The translations under genes and the position numbers were made by a program. Under the pieces are notes generated by a model that saw nothing but the letters and a program-made list of their open reading frames with translations, was not told the origin of the DNA and ran no database searches. A stretch of DNA of 25,836 nucleotides from Syntrophorhabdaceae bacterium PtaU1.Bin034 (GTDB taxonomy: Bacteria > Desulfobacterota_G > Syntrophorhabdia > Syntrophorhabdales > WCHB1-27), in the NCBI GenBank assembly GCA_002067405.1, contig MVRP01000048.1, positions 1-25,836 on the forward strand, in the 5' to 3' direction. The stretch's first letter is position 1, and the number at the start of each line of letters is the position of its first letter. Positions 1 to 8,434 of this stretch are shown here, piece by piece.

Positions 1-4
1 CAGG

Positions 5-328
5 ATGGAAGCGTGCGTGTTTCGAAAAAGGAAAAAAGCCCTCGCGTTGATCTGCCTGGCGGCCTTCTCTCTGGTCTGCCTGGCGGCCGCTTTTAATGAA
101 GATGCCCCCTCTCAATACCTGACGCGCTCCGTAACCAAAATCAAGAGTCCTGTATCTTCTTCCCCCAAAACCAAGGTGGAAAAATCCTTCCAGATCGCTT
201 TCAGCCGCCCTGAGATATTGGCGGTGGACTTTGTCGAGGCGATCCTCACCGCCCGGGAAGCCGGAGCTTTCGCCTTTCGGCCATTCCTTTCTTCCTGTTC
301 GAACAGGGCCCCTCCCGTCCTGTCCTGA
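5..328 (+). CDS. Small exported protein of unknown function
   Basis: The 107-residue protein starts with a basic stretch (RKRKK, residues 7-11) and a hydrophobic segment rich in Ala, Leu and Cys (about 12-30), which reads as an uncleaved or Sec-type signal. The rest is low in recognisable structure and ends in a Pro/Ser/Cys-rich tail. No family motif is visible. The start lies four bases from the window edge, so its ribosome binding site cannot be seen and a more upstream start is possible. It is followed by a 139-base gap before the DedA gene on the same strand, which contains no other gene. It could be a genuine small periplasmic or membrane protein, or a chance frame. Confidence 0.45.
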   Translation: MEACVFRKRKKALALICLAAFSLVCLAAAFNEDAPSQYLTRSVTKIKSPVSSSPKTKVEKSFQIAFSRPEILAVDFVEAILTAREAGAFAFRPFLSSCSNRAPPVLS

Positions 329-467
329 GCCATCCAGAGTCAATCAGAAACACAGCCGAGTTGGTCAGGTTCCCGATCAGTTTTTCGGATGCCCCTACAG
401 CCGACCGCATTCCCCTGTACCCTGCGACCTGACTGCTGGTATCTTTAGAGGATGATCAGCGTACTTC

Positions 468-1172
468 ATGGAAATAATTATCTGCTTATTTGATTATTTC
501 GTCCATCTTGACCGGCATTTGGGCGGTCTGCTCCAGAATTTCGGCGGATGGACATACCTTATCCTGTTCCTCGTCATTTTTTGTGAAACGGGTCTCGTCG
601 TGACGCCCGTATTGCCGGGCGATTCCCTCCTGTTTGCTCTTGGAGCCTTCGCAGCCAACCCGAGCATGGGAGGGGTGCTCGAACTCGACATGCTCATGGG
701 CGTCCTGATCGCTGCGGCCATCTTAGGGGACACGGTCAATTATGCGATCGGGAAATACTTGGGACCCAGGGTATTCCGGTATGAGGACGGCCGATTTTTT
801 CGAAAAGCCTATCTGGAGCGGACCCGTGAATTTTATGAAAAATACGGAGGCAAGACGATCATTATCGCACGGTTCCTGCCGATCCTCCGGACTTTTGCGC
901 CTTTCGTCGCAGGAATCGGCAGAATGAGATACCCCAGATTTGTCTTCTACAACATTGCAGGCGGCGTCATCTGGATCGCCTCTCTGCTTCTGTGCGGTTA
1001 TTTTTTCGGAAATATCCCGATTGTAAAGAATAACTTCGCGCTGGTGCTTCTTGCGATCGTCTTTTTCTCGGTCTTGCCGGGCTTCTACGAATATCTGCGC
1101 CAGCGCAAACTGTCTGGAAGCCGGGAGGCATATGATCGCCTCCCATCCCGAATGAATGAAAACGCAGAATAG
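468..1172 (+). CDS. DedA family membrane protein (SNARE-associated/VTT domain)
   Basis: This 234-residue protein is the usual length for the bacterial DedA family of inner-membrane proteins, linked to membrane-potential homeostasis and lipid-carrier recycling. The family signature is visible: an acidic Glu followed by the re-entrant loop motif [11 protein letters not shown] (about residues 47-57), and later [15 protein letters not shown] with the conserved Arg residues, then a long hydrophobic C-terminal helix and a basic tail. The start at 468 matches the usual N-terminal length before the first helix, although the GAGG sequence upstream (447-450) is farther away than normal, so initiation may be weak or assisted. 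The htpX start lies 8 bases past its stop, so the two genes are probably co-transcribed. Family assignment is secure; the exact substrate is not. Confidence 0.93.
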   Translation: MEIIICLFDYFVHLDRHLGGLLQNFGGWTYLILFLVIFCETGLVVTPVLPGDSLLFALGAFAANPSMGGVLELDMLMGVLIAAAILGDTVNYAIGKYLGPRVFRYEDGRFFRKAYLERTREFYEKYGGKTIIIARFLPILRTFAPFVAGIGRMRYPRFVFYNIAGGVIWIASLLLCGYFFGNIPIVKNNFALVLLAIVFFSVLPGFYEYLRQRKLSGSREAYDRLPSRMNENAE

Positions 1173-1180
1173 GAGGGTAC

Positions 1181-2035
1181 ATGAATTCAATTAAATCAGT
1201 ACTGCTATTGGGTGTTCTGACCGGATTGCTGATGCTGATCGGCGGCGCCTTCGGAGGAAAAGGCGGGGTTCTGATCGCCTTTGTTTTTGCCGTCGCGATG
1301 AATTTCGGCGCGTACTGGTTCTCCGACAAGATCGTCCTGAGGATGTACAAGGCCCAGGAGGTAACCGAAAGCCAGGCTCCGGAAATTCACGCCATAGTGA
1401 AGAATCTCGCAATGAAGGCCTCCATGCCCATGCCGAAGGTCTATATCATACCGGAAAAGACGCCGAATGCTTTCGCAACGGGCCGAAATGAGAATCATGC
1501 AGTCGTTGCCGTAACGGCAGGCATTCTGCGCATACTGAACCGGAACGAGCTGGAGGGGGTTCTGGCCCATGAATTGATGCACATCAAGAACAAGGATATG
1601 CTTATCGGGTCCATCGCGGCGACTCTGGCGGGCGTGATAGTCATGCTGGCGAGCATGGCCCAGTTTGCGGCGATCTTCGGCGGAATTGGTCGAAGCAGCG
1701 ATGAAGAAGGAGGAGGAAACAACATATTTGGCCTGATCCTCATGGCGATTCTAGCCCCGATCGCGGCTACGCTGATTCAGATGGCCATCTCTCGTTCCCG
1801 CGAATACCTGGCCGATCAGGGAGGAGCCAGAATTTCCGGCAAGCCCTACGGCCTTGCCGGTGCGCTGGAGAAACTCTCACGGGCATCCGAGGCGAGGCCG
1901 ATGGATGCAAACCCTTCTACAGCCCACCTGTTCATTGTCAATCCTCTGACCGGGCGTGCTTTCATGAACCTGTTCAGCACCCATCCGCCCATTGATGAAC
2001 GTATTGCCCGGTTGAGGAAAATGAAATCCGAGTGA
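1181..2035 (+). CDS. htpX: Protease HtpX (M48 membrane zinc metallopeptidase)
   Basis: The protein is an inner-membrane zinc endopeptidase that in other bacteria takes part in quality control of misfolded membrane proteins. Two N-terminal membrane helices (about residues 6-24 and 28-46) precede the zinc motif HELMH (H130, E131, H134), and the third ligand is Glu208 in SREYLAD. Two more hydrophobic stretches (about 144-168 and 182-203) flank a Glu/Gly-rich loop. The length of 284 residues is normal. A good Shine-Dalgarno sequence, AGGAGGG, sits just before the ATG. It follows the DedA gene closely, and its stop overlaps the GTG start of the next small gene, consistent with a three-gene operon. 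All catalytic residues are present, so the enzyme should be active. Confidence 0.97.
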   Translation: MNSIKSVLLLGVLTGLLMLIGGAFGGKGGVLIAFVFAVAMNFGAYWFSDKIVLRMYKAQEVTESQAPEIHAIVKNLAMKASMPMPKVYIIPEKTPNAFATGRNENHAVVAVTAGILRILNRNELEGVLAHELMHIKNKDMLIGSIAATLAGVIVMLASMAQFAAIFGGIGRSSDEEGGGNNIFGLILMAILAPIAATLIQMAISRSREYLADQGGARISGKPYGLAGALEKLSRASEARPMDANPSTAHLFIVNPLTGRAFMNLFSTHPPIDERIARLRKMKSE

Positions 2036-2316
2036 GAATAGTCATGCACGATGATCTGTCCCGGTTTCAGAAGTTTGAGAGGGAGCATGTCAGAATCAGG
2101 CGTCCTAATCCTGCTTTCGAATTGGGGCGCCTGATTCTGCGCAGCAGATTACTACTGATATCCGTTATACTGCTTCTGTCCGCCTTCATGCTGACGGCGA
2201 ACTGGCTGATCGGGATCGCCTCTCCCTATTTCGGGATGCTGTTTCCCTTCTCTGGGGAAGCAGTCGAGCTGCTGCCGGGTATCCCTCAAGGAATTCCGGG
2301 GCGGCCCGGAGAATGA
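2032..2316 (+). CDS. Small single-span membrane protein coupled to htpX
   Basis: The GTG at 2032 overlaps the htpX stop codon, which suggests translational coupling; an in-frame ATG at 2044 is the alternative start. The 94-residue product has a basic N-terminal part (RIRRP), one strong hydrophobic helix (about residues 40-60, rich in Leu and Ile) and a Pro/Gly-rich C-terminus. I recognise no family. Its position suggests a partner or leftover of the htpX operon, but this is inference only. After it, 97 bases separate it from the convergent CorC-type gene. Confidence 0.5.
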   Translation: MRIVMHDDLSRFQKFEREHVRIRRPNPAFELGRLILRSRLLLISVILLLSAFMLTANWLIGIASPYFGMLFPFSGEAVELLPGIPQGIPGRPGE

Positions 2317-2413
2317 TATGGAGATGACCTTCAAGGCTGCCCTGCTTGCAATAGCTGTCACAGCGCAAAATTAGAAGAGAGGCTGAAAAAGGCGAAACTG
2401 CAAGGCAGGGCAC

Positions 2414-3718
2414 TCACGATTTGCCCGTGAGCGGGACGACCAGGACTTTATCGACCCGCGGGCCGTCCATGTCCAGCACTTCGAAACGAAATCCCGACAA
2501 CTCAAAGTGATCCGCCGGTTCCGGAATGCGGCCCATCTGGGTTACGACAAAACCGGCGAGCGTATTGAACCCGTTTTCCTCCCGGTCCGGCATGTCGCCG
2601 ATCTGCAGAAGCTCCTTGAATTCATCGATGGGTATCATGCCGTCCACGAGCCAGGAACCGTCTTCTCTCCGCACGGCGTACGATGGTTCAGGCTGAATCG
2701 AAGCCAGATCGCCGACAATTGACTTGAATATATCCTGCGGCGTGGCGAGACCCTGGATATCGCCGTATTCGTCAACGACAAGGGCCATGTGCATGCCGGA
2801 CTGTTTCAGAACGCTCAGCAGCTTGAAGGCGGGCATATTTTCGGGCACGAAAAGCGGCTTGGACAGGGAACTCTTCAGGTCAATGGGTCGGCCCGCCGAT
2901 ATTTTCGCCCACAAGGTCTTTATGGATGCGATCCCGACCACATTGTCCTCAGATTCTTTATGCACCGGAAAAACGGAATGTCCGCTCTGCGACATTTTCC
3001 TCCAATTCTCCTCTGGAGGATCGTCCAGGTCCAGGGAGACGATGTCCGGCCGGGGAGTCATGACGGCATTCACCTTCCGATCGGTCAGCCGGAAGATGCT
3101 TTCGACCATGTCCTGTTCCATTTCCTCGAAGACGCCGCTCCGGGTGCCTTGATCGATCAGAATCTTGACCTCCTCTTCCGTTACCGGCGGTTCCTCCGAC
3201 GGTTTGATCCGCAGTATCGCCAGGACCGCGCTCGTCGACAGGTTCAGTAAATGCACCACAGGTAGAGTGATTGAGGACAGGGTCCGCATCGGCTTGGCCA
3301 CATTCATGGCGATCCGCTCCGGATTGTTCAATGCGATGCGCTTCGGCACCAACTCCCCGATAATAAGGGAAAGATAGGTGATAACGATGACCACGATTCC
3401 CAGGCTGATGGTTTCCCGATACGGGGCTATGGAGGGTATTCCGGCAAAATAGGATGACAATACAGTCGCAATGGTCGCACCACTGTATGCCCCGGCCAGT
3501 ATTCCTATGAGCGTTATCCCGATCTGGATCGTGGAAAGAAAAGAACCGGGCGCATTCGCCAGTTCCAAGGCAACCGTTGCTTTGACTTTCCCTTCATTGA
3601 CAGCCTGCTGAAGGCGCGCTTTTCGGGCCGAGACGACGGCTATTTCAGACATGGCGAAAACGCCGTTTAAGAAGACGAGAATCATGACAACCGCAATTTC
3701 CATCCATATGGTAGACAC
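2414..3718 (-). CDS. CNNM/CorC-type membrane protein (DUF21, paired CBS, CorC_HlyC domains)
   Basis: This is a hemolysin-C/CorC-like transporter-associated protein of the kind linked to magnesium or cobalt efflux and membrane ion homeostasis. The N-terminal DUF21 domain has about four membrane segments (residues 5-180) with the MSEIAVVSARKARL motif and the GELVPKRIAL signature. Two CBS units follow (VMTPRPDI... and a second ending VVDEYGDIQGLATPQDI), and the C-terminal transporter-associated domain contains NTLAGFV. An upstream GTG at 3733 would overlap its own Shine-Dalgarno, so I start at the GTG at 3718, which has GGAGGG seven bases upstream, giving 434 residues. It is transcribed convergently to the htpX group from the promoter at 3756-3785. 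Transported ion is not determinable from sequence. Confidence 0.93.
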   Translation of the reverse strand: MSTIWMEIAVVMILVFLNGVFAMSEIAVVSARKARLQQAVNEGKVKATVALELANAPGSFLSTIQIGITLIGILAGAYSGATIATVLSSYFAGIPSIAPYRETISLGIVVIVITYLSLIIGELVPKRIALNNPERIAMNVAKPMRTLSSITLPVVHLLNLSTSAVLAILRIKPSEEPPVTEEEVKILIDQGTRSGVFEEMEQDMVESIFRLTDRKVNAVMTPRPDIVSLDLDDPPEENWRKMSQSGHSVFPVHKESEDNVVGIASIKTLWAKISAGRPIDLKSSLSKPLFVPENMPAFKLLSVLKQSGMHMALVVDEYGDIQGLATPQDIFKSIVGDLASIQPEPSYAVRREDGSWLVDGMIPIDEFKELLQIGDMPDREENGFNTLAGFVVTQMGRIPEPADHFELSGFRFEVLDMDGPRVDKVLVVPLTGKS

Positions 3719-3755
3719 GATGAATCCCTCCACTGATACCGATAACCGCCGGCTA

Positions 3756-3785
3756 ATTATAATGCGGAACAGATTCTACTGTAAA
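3756..3785 (-). promoter_or_regulatory. Sigma-70-type promoter for the CorC-type gene
   Basis: On the minus strand TTTACA (3785-3780) and a perfect TATAAT (3761-3756) are separated by 18 bases. The expected start point near 3749 gives a leader of about 30 bases containing the GGAGGG ribosome binding site of the gene starting at 3718. Seen directly in the sequence; activity is inferred. Confidence 0.6.
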
Positions 3786-4113
3786 TGGAATTAAGCGGCA
3801 CACTTTCTTACTTTCACGAGATGGAATTCTCTCCGTTTAAGGGAAGCCCTGATTGTAATCAGTCGTCCTTCCCCTAAGATGGAAGTTGCCAAGTATCCTT
3901 CACGGCATCTCCTGTCCAATCCTGAATATAAAGATGCTTCTGAAGGAGACCGCAGGTTTCGTATGTTCACTTCTCTGAAGATATTTTAATCAACATCCAA
4001 GCTCTTCACCCTGCCATCACCTGCAGGACGCCTCCCAAGACTTTCCTGACCGGATTCGGTTATTTTCTCGGGCACAGATTCCAAGCATGTCATACTCGAC
4101 AGGGGAGGTCTCT
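3786..4113. other. Intergenic region with one stem-loop
   Basis: No gene is recognisable in this stretch. It contains a nested inverted repeat at 3841-3873 (outer arms GGGAAG/CTTCCC, inner arms CTGAT/ATCAG) without a T-run on either strand, so it is not a clear terminator. The right end carries GGGGAGG at about 4102-4108, the ribosome binding site of the following porin-like relic. Confidence 0.4.
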
Positions 4114-4277
4114 ATGAAAAGGACCTTGTTCCATTTCATTTCTATTTCAATTTGTATTCTATTGCTTTCGGGGCCGATATCGAATCCCGAATAAAGGTCC
4201 TGGAGGAGATGCCTTTTTCAAAAGACGGTTGTGGACAGGGGCGGCAATGTTTTTGCGAACGGGACTTGTCACAGTAG
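4114..4277 (+). pseudogene. Frameshifted N-terminus of a porin-like outer-membrane protein
   Basis: A GGGGAGG Shine-Dalgarno precedes an ATG opening a 26-codon frame whose product is a Sec signal peptide (basic KR, then a long Ile/Leu/Phe stretch) that stops at 4192-4194. From about 4161 the next frame reads IAFGADIESRIKVLEE, which looks like a signal-peptidase site followed by the short coiled coil typical of the mature start of trimeric or phosphate-selective-type porins. Splicing the two frames gives a normal porin N-terminus, so I read a single frameshift inside the signal peptide. The second frame loses similarity after about 16 residues and stops at 4275-4277, where the antitoxin relic begins. 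The porin body is absent. Confidence 0.5.
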
Positions 4278-4538
4278 TGCCTCGATATAGGGCTGCATGA
4301 CCTTTTCCACACGGCACACTTTTGCGTATCGCATCAGATCACCAGTCTTGAACTTCTTGCGTTGCCGGTAGTATTTCAGGGCTTCCAGCGCGACATCCAT
4401 GCCTATTTTGTTCCGATACTTGAAGCAATCGGCAATCGTCTTTTCGGGACTGTATACCTTTATGAGAATATCATCAACTTTGTGGTGTTCAATCCCCTCG
4501 TCGAATGCGGTGACGGCCTCATTATATCGAAGCTGTTT
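4269..4538 (-). pseudogene. AbiEi-type antitoxin, C-terminal fragment
   Basis: On the minus strand an open frame of about 89 codons reads the C-terminal half of a type IV AbiEi-family antitoxin or viral-defence regulator: KVYSPEKTIADCFKYRNKIG, then DVALEALKYYRQRKKF, then AKVCRVEKVMQPYIEALL and the stop at 4269-4271. These blocks are characteristic of this family as I know it. There is an in-frame stop at 4539-4541 and the N-terminal winged-helix DNA-binding half is missing, so the gene is a 5'-truncated relic. No AbiEii nucleotidyltransferase toxin is visible next to it. Similarity is by recognition, not by search. Confidence 0.7.
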
Positions 4539-4909
4539 TTATCCCACCCTGGTTCCTAAAATATTTCCGTTGCGAAGTATATTGCGGCTAACAGGACAGT
4601 CTTGCGCATTAAATGGAATTGCTCAGACAGAATGATCAAGAAGTTATTTGCATAAATGCTACCTCTTATTTTGCGATCACCTGGCTCAATTTCTTCATCT
4701 CCGTTCGGGCGAAGACTGGTTCAGTTTGTTCCGTAAAATTGAAAAAAAAATTATCTTTTTTGTTCGGCTTACAACGATCTCTTTGCTTGCCGATGCGCTC
4801 TAGGCCGTACGGAGATTGGCCTGAGGAGACAAGTCATAGGTAATTTTGACATTGCACTCTTGCAAGACCTGTTTCCATTGCGGATCGGCTTGATCGGTCA
4901 GCAGAAGGT
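4539..4909. other. Decayed segment with two overlapping minus-strand coding scraps
   Basis: There is no intact gene. On the minus strand one frame (about 4918 to 4800) reads a protein-like stretch including NLLLTDQADPQWKQVLQE and stops at 4802-4800. A second frame (about 4845 to 4666) reads SPYGLERIGKQRDRC and ends EPVFARTEMKKLSQVIAK before a TAA at 4668-4666. Both look like parts of real proteins, possibly one gene split by a frameshift, but I cannot name the family. A homopolymer of nine A at 4742-4750 is a likely site of slippage. Confidence 0.35.
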
Positions 4910-5224
4910 TTGGGGAACCTCACGATATCTCTTTACCAGATACCGAAAAGACGAATCGCTGGTTTCTGCCGAAACCGAAAAGTCCGAGAGCTGTCCCTCT
5001 TCGGTTCGGTGACGCGACAGGATTTCGGTCCGGAAAGCGACATCGATGTTCTTATCAGCTTCTCCAAAGACGCTGCATGGGACCTGTTCGATCTCATCGA
5101 CATGGCTGATGAATTAAAAGAGATATTCGGCAGAGATGTCGATCTGGTCGAGAAAGAAGCGCTTCGCAATCCCTATCGCCGGGATACCATCCTATCAACA
5201 AGAAAGGTCGTCTATGCGACCTGA
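4910..5224 (+). CDS. mntA: MNT-domain nucleotidyltransferase, MntA-type antitoxin
   Basis: MntA-type proteins are minimal nucleotidyltransferases that neutralise HEPN toxins (HepT) by transferring AMP to them. The core is clear: LSLFGSV, then GPESDIDVLISF with the Asp pair of the GSx...DxD active site, and a C-terminal VDLVEKEALRNPYRR block common in this family. At 104 residues it is near full length. The start is uncertain: the TTG at 4910 has AGAAGG only one base upstream, and no ATG or GTG lies before the conserved core, so the natural 5' end may have been lost at the junction with the debris upstream. Its stop overlaps by 11 bases the ATG of the truncated hepT, the normal arrangement for this pair. 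Confidence 0.8.
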   Translation: MGNLTISLYQIPKRRIAGFCRNRKVRELSLFGSVTRQDFGPESDIDVLISFSKDAAWDLFDLIDMADELKEIFGRDVDLVEKEALRNPYRRDTILSTRKVVYAT

Positions 5225-5366
5225 AGATCGCGATAAGGCCTATCTGTGGGATATAAGATTCCGCGAAAGCCGTGCAATCCTTCGTATCCGGTATCAGCTG
5301 GGGAAGCTTGACGCACTTTGGGGCACGTGGGAGGTGCTGCCCATCAGGATCACGGCTCCCGGCTGA
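5214..5366 (+). pseudogene. hepT: HepT-type HEPN toxin, truncated after about 25 residues
   Basis: The frame starts MRPEDRDKAYLWDI, a typical N-terminus for HepT-type HEPN toxins that follow mntA genes. Similarity ends at about residue 25 and the frame stops at 50 residues, while the family is normally about 110-120. The RNase motif (R-x4-6-H) that lies near the C-terminus is absent, so no toxin activity is expected. The 3' end runs into the end of the convergent transglutaminase gene (its stop is at 5350), placing the deletion junction at about 5290-5350. Confidence 0.7.
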
Positions 5367-6843
5367 AACTGATACGGTAGTTGGCCCAGATCACTTTTTC
5401 AGGGATCTCGGCCATGGAGTCGCACAGCCCCCCAGGAAATTGCAATGTTATTGGGAGTAACGTTGGCTCAGATGGAGTGGGAACAAACGGAAGATCCACG
5501 TCCCGCTGAATTACCCACCTGAGAGGGTCCATCCCCCCGAAGAAATAGTCCTTGAACGCTTCCTGCTCGGCCACGGTTAGTTCTGGAAGGTATCTATTTA
5601 TCTGGGCGATGGATGTGTCGACGGGAACCCAGCCGTAGTTGGGCAGGTAAAATTCTGCCCAGAAATGTCCATCCTCCATTCCCGGGAACAACTGGTAGCC
5701 TCCGGTCGCGCGTGCAGGGATTCCAAGAGACCGGCAGAGCGCCGAGAAGTATATGGACTGCCCCCCGCAGTCTCCGTACCGGTGGTTATGGACGAAGACG
5801 GATTCCGGAATTTCTAATGCGCCGAGAGCGGCATGAGGCATGTGGCTGTATGTTAATTCATCCACGATATAGTCGTAAATCTTTCGCGCCGCGTAATAGG
5901 GATTTTGCTCACCGGCCGTTATTTCACGCGCCTTTGCCGCAATTTCAGGACTGATAAACGTGTTTTCACGGGATGCCGTGTAGAGGAGGTAAAGGTTGCT
6001 GTTCTTGTCATACGTTCCGACATTTGCAGGGTCTATCATGGTGAACCGCTGCTCGTAATGCGTGAATCTGAACTGAACCTCAATCGACAGGTCTGAGGAC
6101 AGCCCGCCGAGCGGCACCTCCAGGTAGATATCGCCTATATCCCCGTTGATGTCGGTCTGATTCTTGAAATAGCTCTGCGGCTGAACCGAGACCACGGAAA
6201 CATTCGATTGGCAATCCGATTGGATGGGTACCGGCTGCCACAGTTGCAGGACACCGCCCTGAGGAAGGAGGTTCCGTGGAATATTGTAGGAGGCGGTTCC
6301 GAGGTACGTGATCGGATTCCTGAAGGGTGTCCCTGAAAGCGGACCCGGGGTGGTCACATACGGTTTTAATGCTTGATATGCGCTACGATTCGCGTCCATC
6401 GCCTCCTGGAGTTGCCTCATGAGAGAAAGATCGAGATGAACAGCGGTATTTATGAAGCCCTGATAATAGTACGTGGCACCCTCAATAACGAGAGAATCAA
6501 TCCGTGAAAGCAGGTAGTTTATCGTGCTTTCAGAAATCGAGGGAAATAGATCCGTAAGGGTGGAACGGACCATTTGCTCGGTGGCTGTATAGCCGTCGGT
6601 TATCGAGTCTAACCTTTTTACCGCCAAACGGCATTGTTTGACCAGCTCAATATTTCCCTCCTTAAGCAGAAGCGGCCACGCCTGCCTGTACTGTTGGAGC
6701 GCAGTTATATATGCCCCCGCTTGATCACTTGCAACGGCTTGATCGTAAAGGGTCTGCCCATCAGGGGACGAGTTATGCGAACCACTACAGCCGAGGATTG
6801 ACAGGAAGGCCAGGAAGACAAGGATTAGCGAGACGTTTTTCAT
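5350..6843 (-). CDS. Transglutaminase-like cysteine protease domain lipoprotein
   Basis: The ATG at 6843 gives 497 residues starting with a lipoprotein signal: basic start, hydrophobic core, and lipobox SILGC with Cys19 as the lipidated residue. An upstream frame extension lacks a signal, so I reject it; a CGGAG element precedes the chosen start. Residues 25-165 are helical and TPR-like, 175-290 look like a beta domain, and the C-terminal part is a transglutaminase core with the triad Cys359 (YGDCGGQS), His393 (DGHFWAEFYL) and Asp409 (PVDTS). The enzyme is probably a periplasmic or outer-membrane-anchored peptidase or amide-bond hydrolase. It is divergent from the serine hydrolase at 7156. 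Substrate is unknown. Confidence 0.88.
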   Translation of the reverse strand: MKNVSLILVFLAFLSILGCSGSHNSSPDGQTLYDQAVASDQAGAYITALQQYRQAWPLLLKEGNIELVKQCRLAVKRLDSITDGYTATEQMVRSTLTDLFPSISESTINYLLSRIDSLVIEGATYYYQGFINTAVHLDLSLMRQLQEAMDANRSAYQALKPYVTTPGPLSGTPFRNPITYLGTASYNIPRNLLPQGGVLQLWQPVPIQSDCQSNVSVVSVQPQSYFKNQTDINGDIGDIYLEVPLGGLSSDLSIEVQFRFTHYEQRFTMIDPANVGTYDKNSNLYLLYTASRENTFISPEIAAKAREITAGEQNPYYAARKIYDYIVDELTYSHMPHAALGALEIPESVFVHNHRYGDCGGQSIYFSALCRSLGIPARATGGYQLFPGMEDGHFWAEFYLPNYGWVPVDTSIAQINRYLPELTVAEQEAFKDYFFGGMDPLRWVIQRDVDLPFVPTPSEPTLLPITLQFPGGLCDSMAEIPEKVIWANYRISFSREP

Positions 6844-7155
6844 GTATCGGCTCCGTGCGATTTGCAGTTGGGCGTTCATCGGACCCGTTCTTTTCATGAA
6901 ATTGGCAATTTCATTCGGGCGGACTAAATGGCACCGCCATTTTACTACCATCAACGGGAGTTGCTCTTCAAGGAAAAACGCGCAAAGGGGATAGCGCAAG
7001 GGATGCCCGGTCCGGATTGGCCCCCGGTCAGGTTCGCCATTGGAACGGCTCCGGGCTCACTGAATTAAAGGTTACATCCTAATCGCACGTCAAGCCCTGC
7101 GTTCTCATGAAATTTGCTTGCTTCGAAAAAAGTGGTTGTGATAGAAGATACGATC
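6844..7155. other. Divergent intergenic region between two lipoprotein genes
   Basis: The 312 bases between the transglutaminase gene (leftward) and the serine hydrolase gene (rightward) must hold both promoters, but I see no hexamer pair good enough to call. In-frame extensions of both flanking genes into this region lack signal peptides and are not believed. Confidence 0.4.
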
Positions 7156-8319
7156 ATGCTGAAGCGCCCGCTTACATGTCTCCTTCGCTTGTCGGCACAC
7201 TTCTTCCTGCTTCTGTCCGCAATAGTAATGGCTGGCTGCGGAGGCAGCGGAAGTGATGGTTCTGCCCTTCCGGTGCAACAACTGCAGACGCTTCTCAACA
7301 ATTCTGTAAGCGATGACGGCGCTCCGGGAGCAATACTGGCCGTGCAGTCACCCGCCGGTACCTGGGTCGGAGCGGCCGGCAAAGCCAGCCTTATGACGGG
7401 AGACCCGATGACTCCCGACATGCAGGTGAGGCTGGCAAGCGTGACTAAGCCACTGACCGCTCTCCTCGTCATGAAACTCGTCGAAGACAACATCCTTCAC
7501 CTTAACGATACTGTCGAGCGGTGGCTTCCCGGACTAATTCCGCGCGGATCGGAAATGACGGTGGAGATGCTGCTCAGTCATAGAGCAGGTGTGTATAGCG
7601 CAACAGAATTGGAATCTCTCTGGAACGCGATACTGGTTAATCCTACAAAAAACTGGACCTCAAATGAAATTATAGCCCTCGTGCACGACCTGACGCCCAT
7701 GTTCACCCCCGGAGAAACATACTACTATAGCAACACGGGCTATTACCTCCTCGGCATGATCGTCGAAGCAGCCACCGGCAACACACTGTCGGACGAAATA
7801 GAGCGACGGATTTTCAATCCCCTTCAGCTAACCCGCACCCACCTGGCCCGCCAGGGTCTCCTCACTTTTCCCTGCGCCCGAGGCCACGCATGGCTGCCAA
7901 CGACCGGCCAGGTTGCTGATAATACCGATTGGAACCTTTCCTGGGATTGGACCGCGGGCTCGGCCGTGAGCTGCGGGGCGGATATGCTGATGCTCACAGC
8001 CGCACTTTTTAACGGGAGGATCGTATCCCCCACGACCCTCCAGAAGATGACAACACCGACGGAACCGGGCGGCTACGGATTGGGAATTGGTAAAGTTGAA
8101 GACGCATCCGTGTTCAACACCACCCTTATCGGCCATACAGGAGAAAATCCCGGTACTGCAACGTATTGGTACTACTTCCCGGACTATAGGACAACGATAT
8201 TCGTGGCCGTTAACAGAAGTGATGTGAGGACCGCGCCCGGCCAGACGGTTCCTGTCGATGGAAGCACCATAGCCTACGATATTTTTGTGAAGGCATGGAG
8301 AATTCTTCGCTCCTCATAA
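7156..8319 (+). CDS. Beta-lactamase-fold serine hydrolase lipoprotein
   Basis: This is a class C/DD-peptidase-like serine hydrolase or esterase anchored by a lipid. The ATG at 7156 gives 387 residues and puts a lipobox (VMAGC, Cys28) in place; a TTG at 7114 would only add an implausible extension. The three family motifs are present: SxxK as SVTK (Ser95, Lys98), YxN as YSN (Tyr191, Asn193) and HTG (327-329) in place of KTG. Family members act as esterases, D-aminopeptidases or peptidases; the HTG variant is common among esterase-like members. It is followed after 115 bases by another exported lipoprotein hydrolase on the same strand. True beta-lactam resistance is unlikely but not excluded. 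Confidence 0.92.
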   Translation: MLKRPLTCLLRLSAHFFLLLSAIVMAGCGGSGSDGSALPVQQLQTLLNNSVSDDGAPGAILAVQSPAGTWVGAAGKASLMTGDPMTPDMQVRLASVTKPLTALLVMKLVEDNILHLNDTVERWLPGLIPRGSEMTVEMLLSHRAGVYSATELESLWNAILVNPTKNWTSNEIIALVHDLTPMFTPGETYYYSNTGYYLLGMIVEAATGNTLSDEIERRIFNPLQLTRTHLARQGLLTFPCARGHAWLPTTGQVADNTDWNLSWDWTAGSAVSCGADMLMLTAALFNGRIVSPTTLQKMTTPTEPGGYGLGIGKVEDASVFNTTLIGHTGENPGTATYWYYFPDYRTTIFVAVNRSDVRTAPGQTVPVDGSTIAYDIFVKAWRILRSS

Positions 8320-8434
8320 CAGCAGGGTACGTCTCTTCTTTCCGCGCCCTGTGGATGGTCCGGAACATGGAAAACAGAGTCTTTACACGATCGAGGAAAG
8401 CCGTGCCGATACAAACACCGCAAAGAGGTGCACT

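Noticed and set aside
2319..2375. 18-codon ORF (starts MEMTFKAALLAIAVTAQN) after the htpX-linked gene
   Set aside because: Could be a truncated signal peptide but is too short and isolated to support as a gene.
4362..4635. Two plus-strand frames of 65 and 78 codons
   Set aside because: They are antisense or out-of-frame readings of the AbiEi-type relic, which is much better supported on the minus strand.
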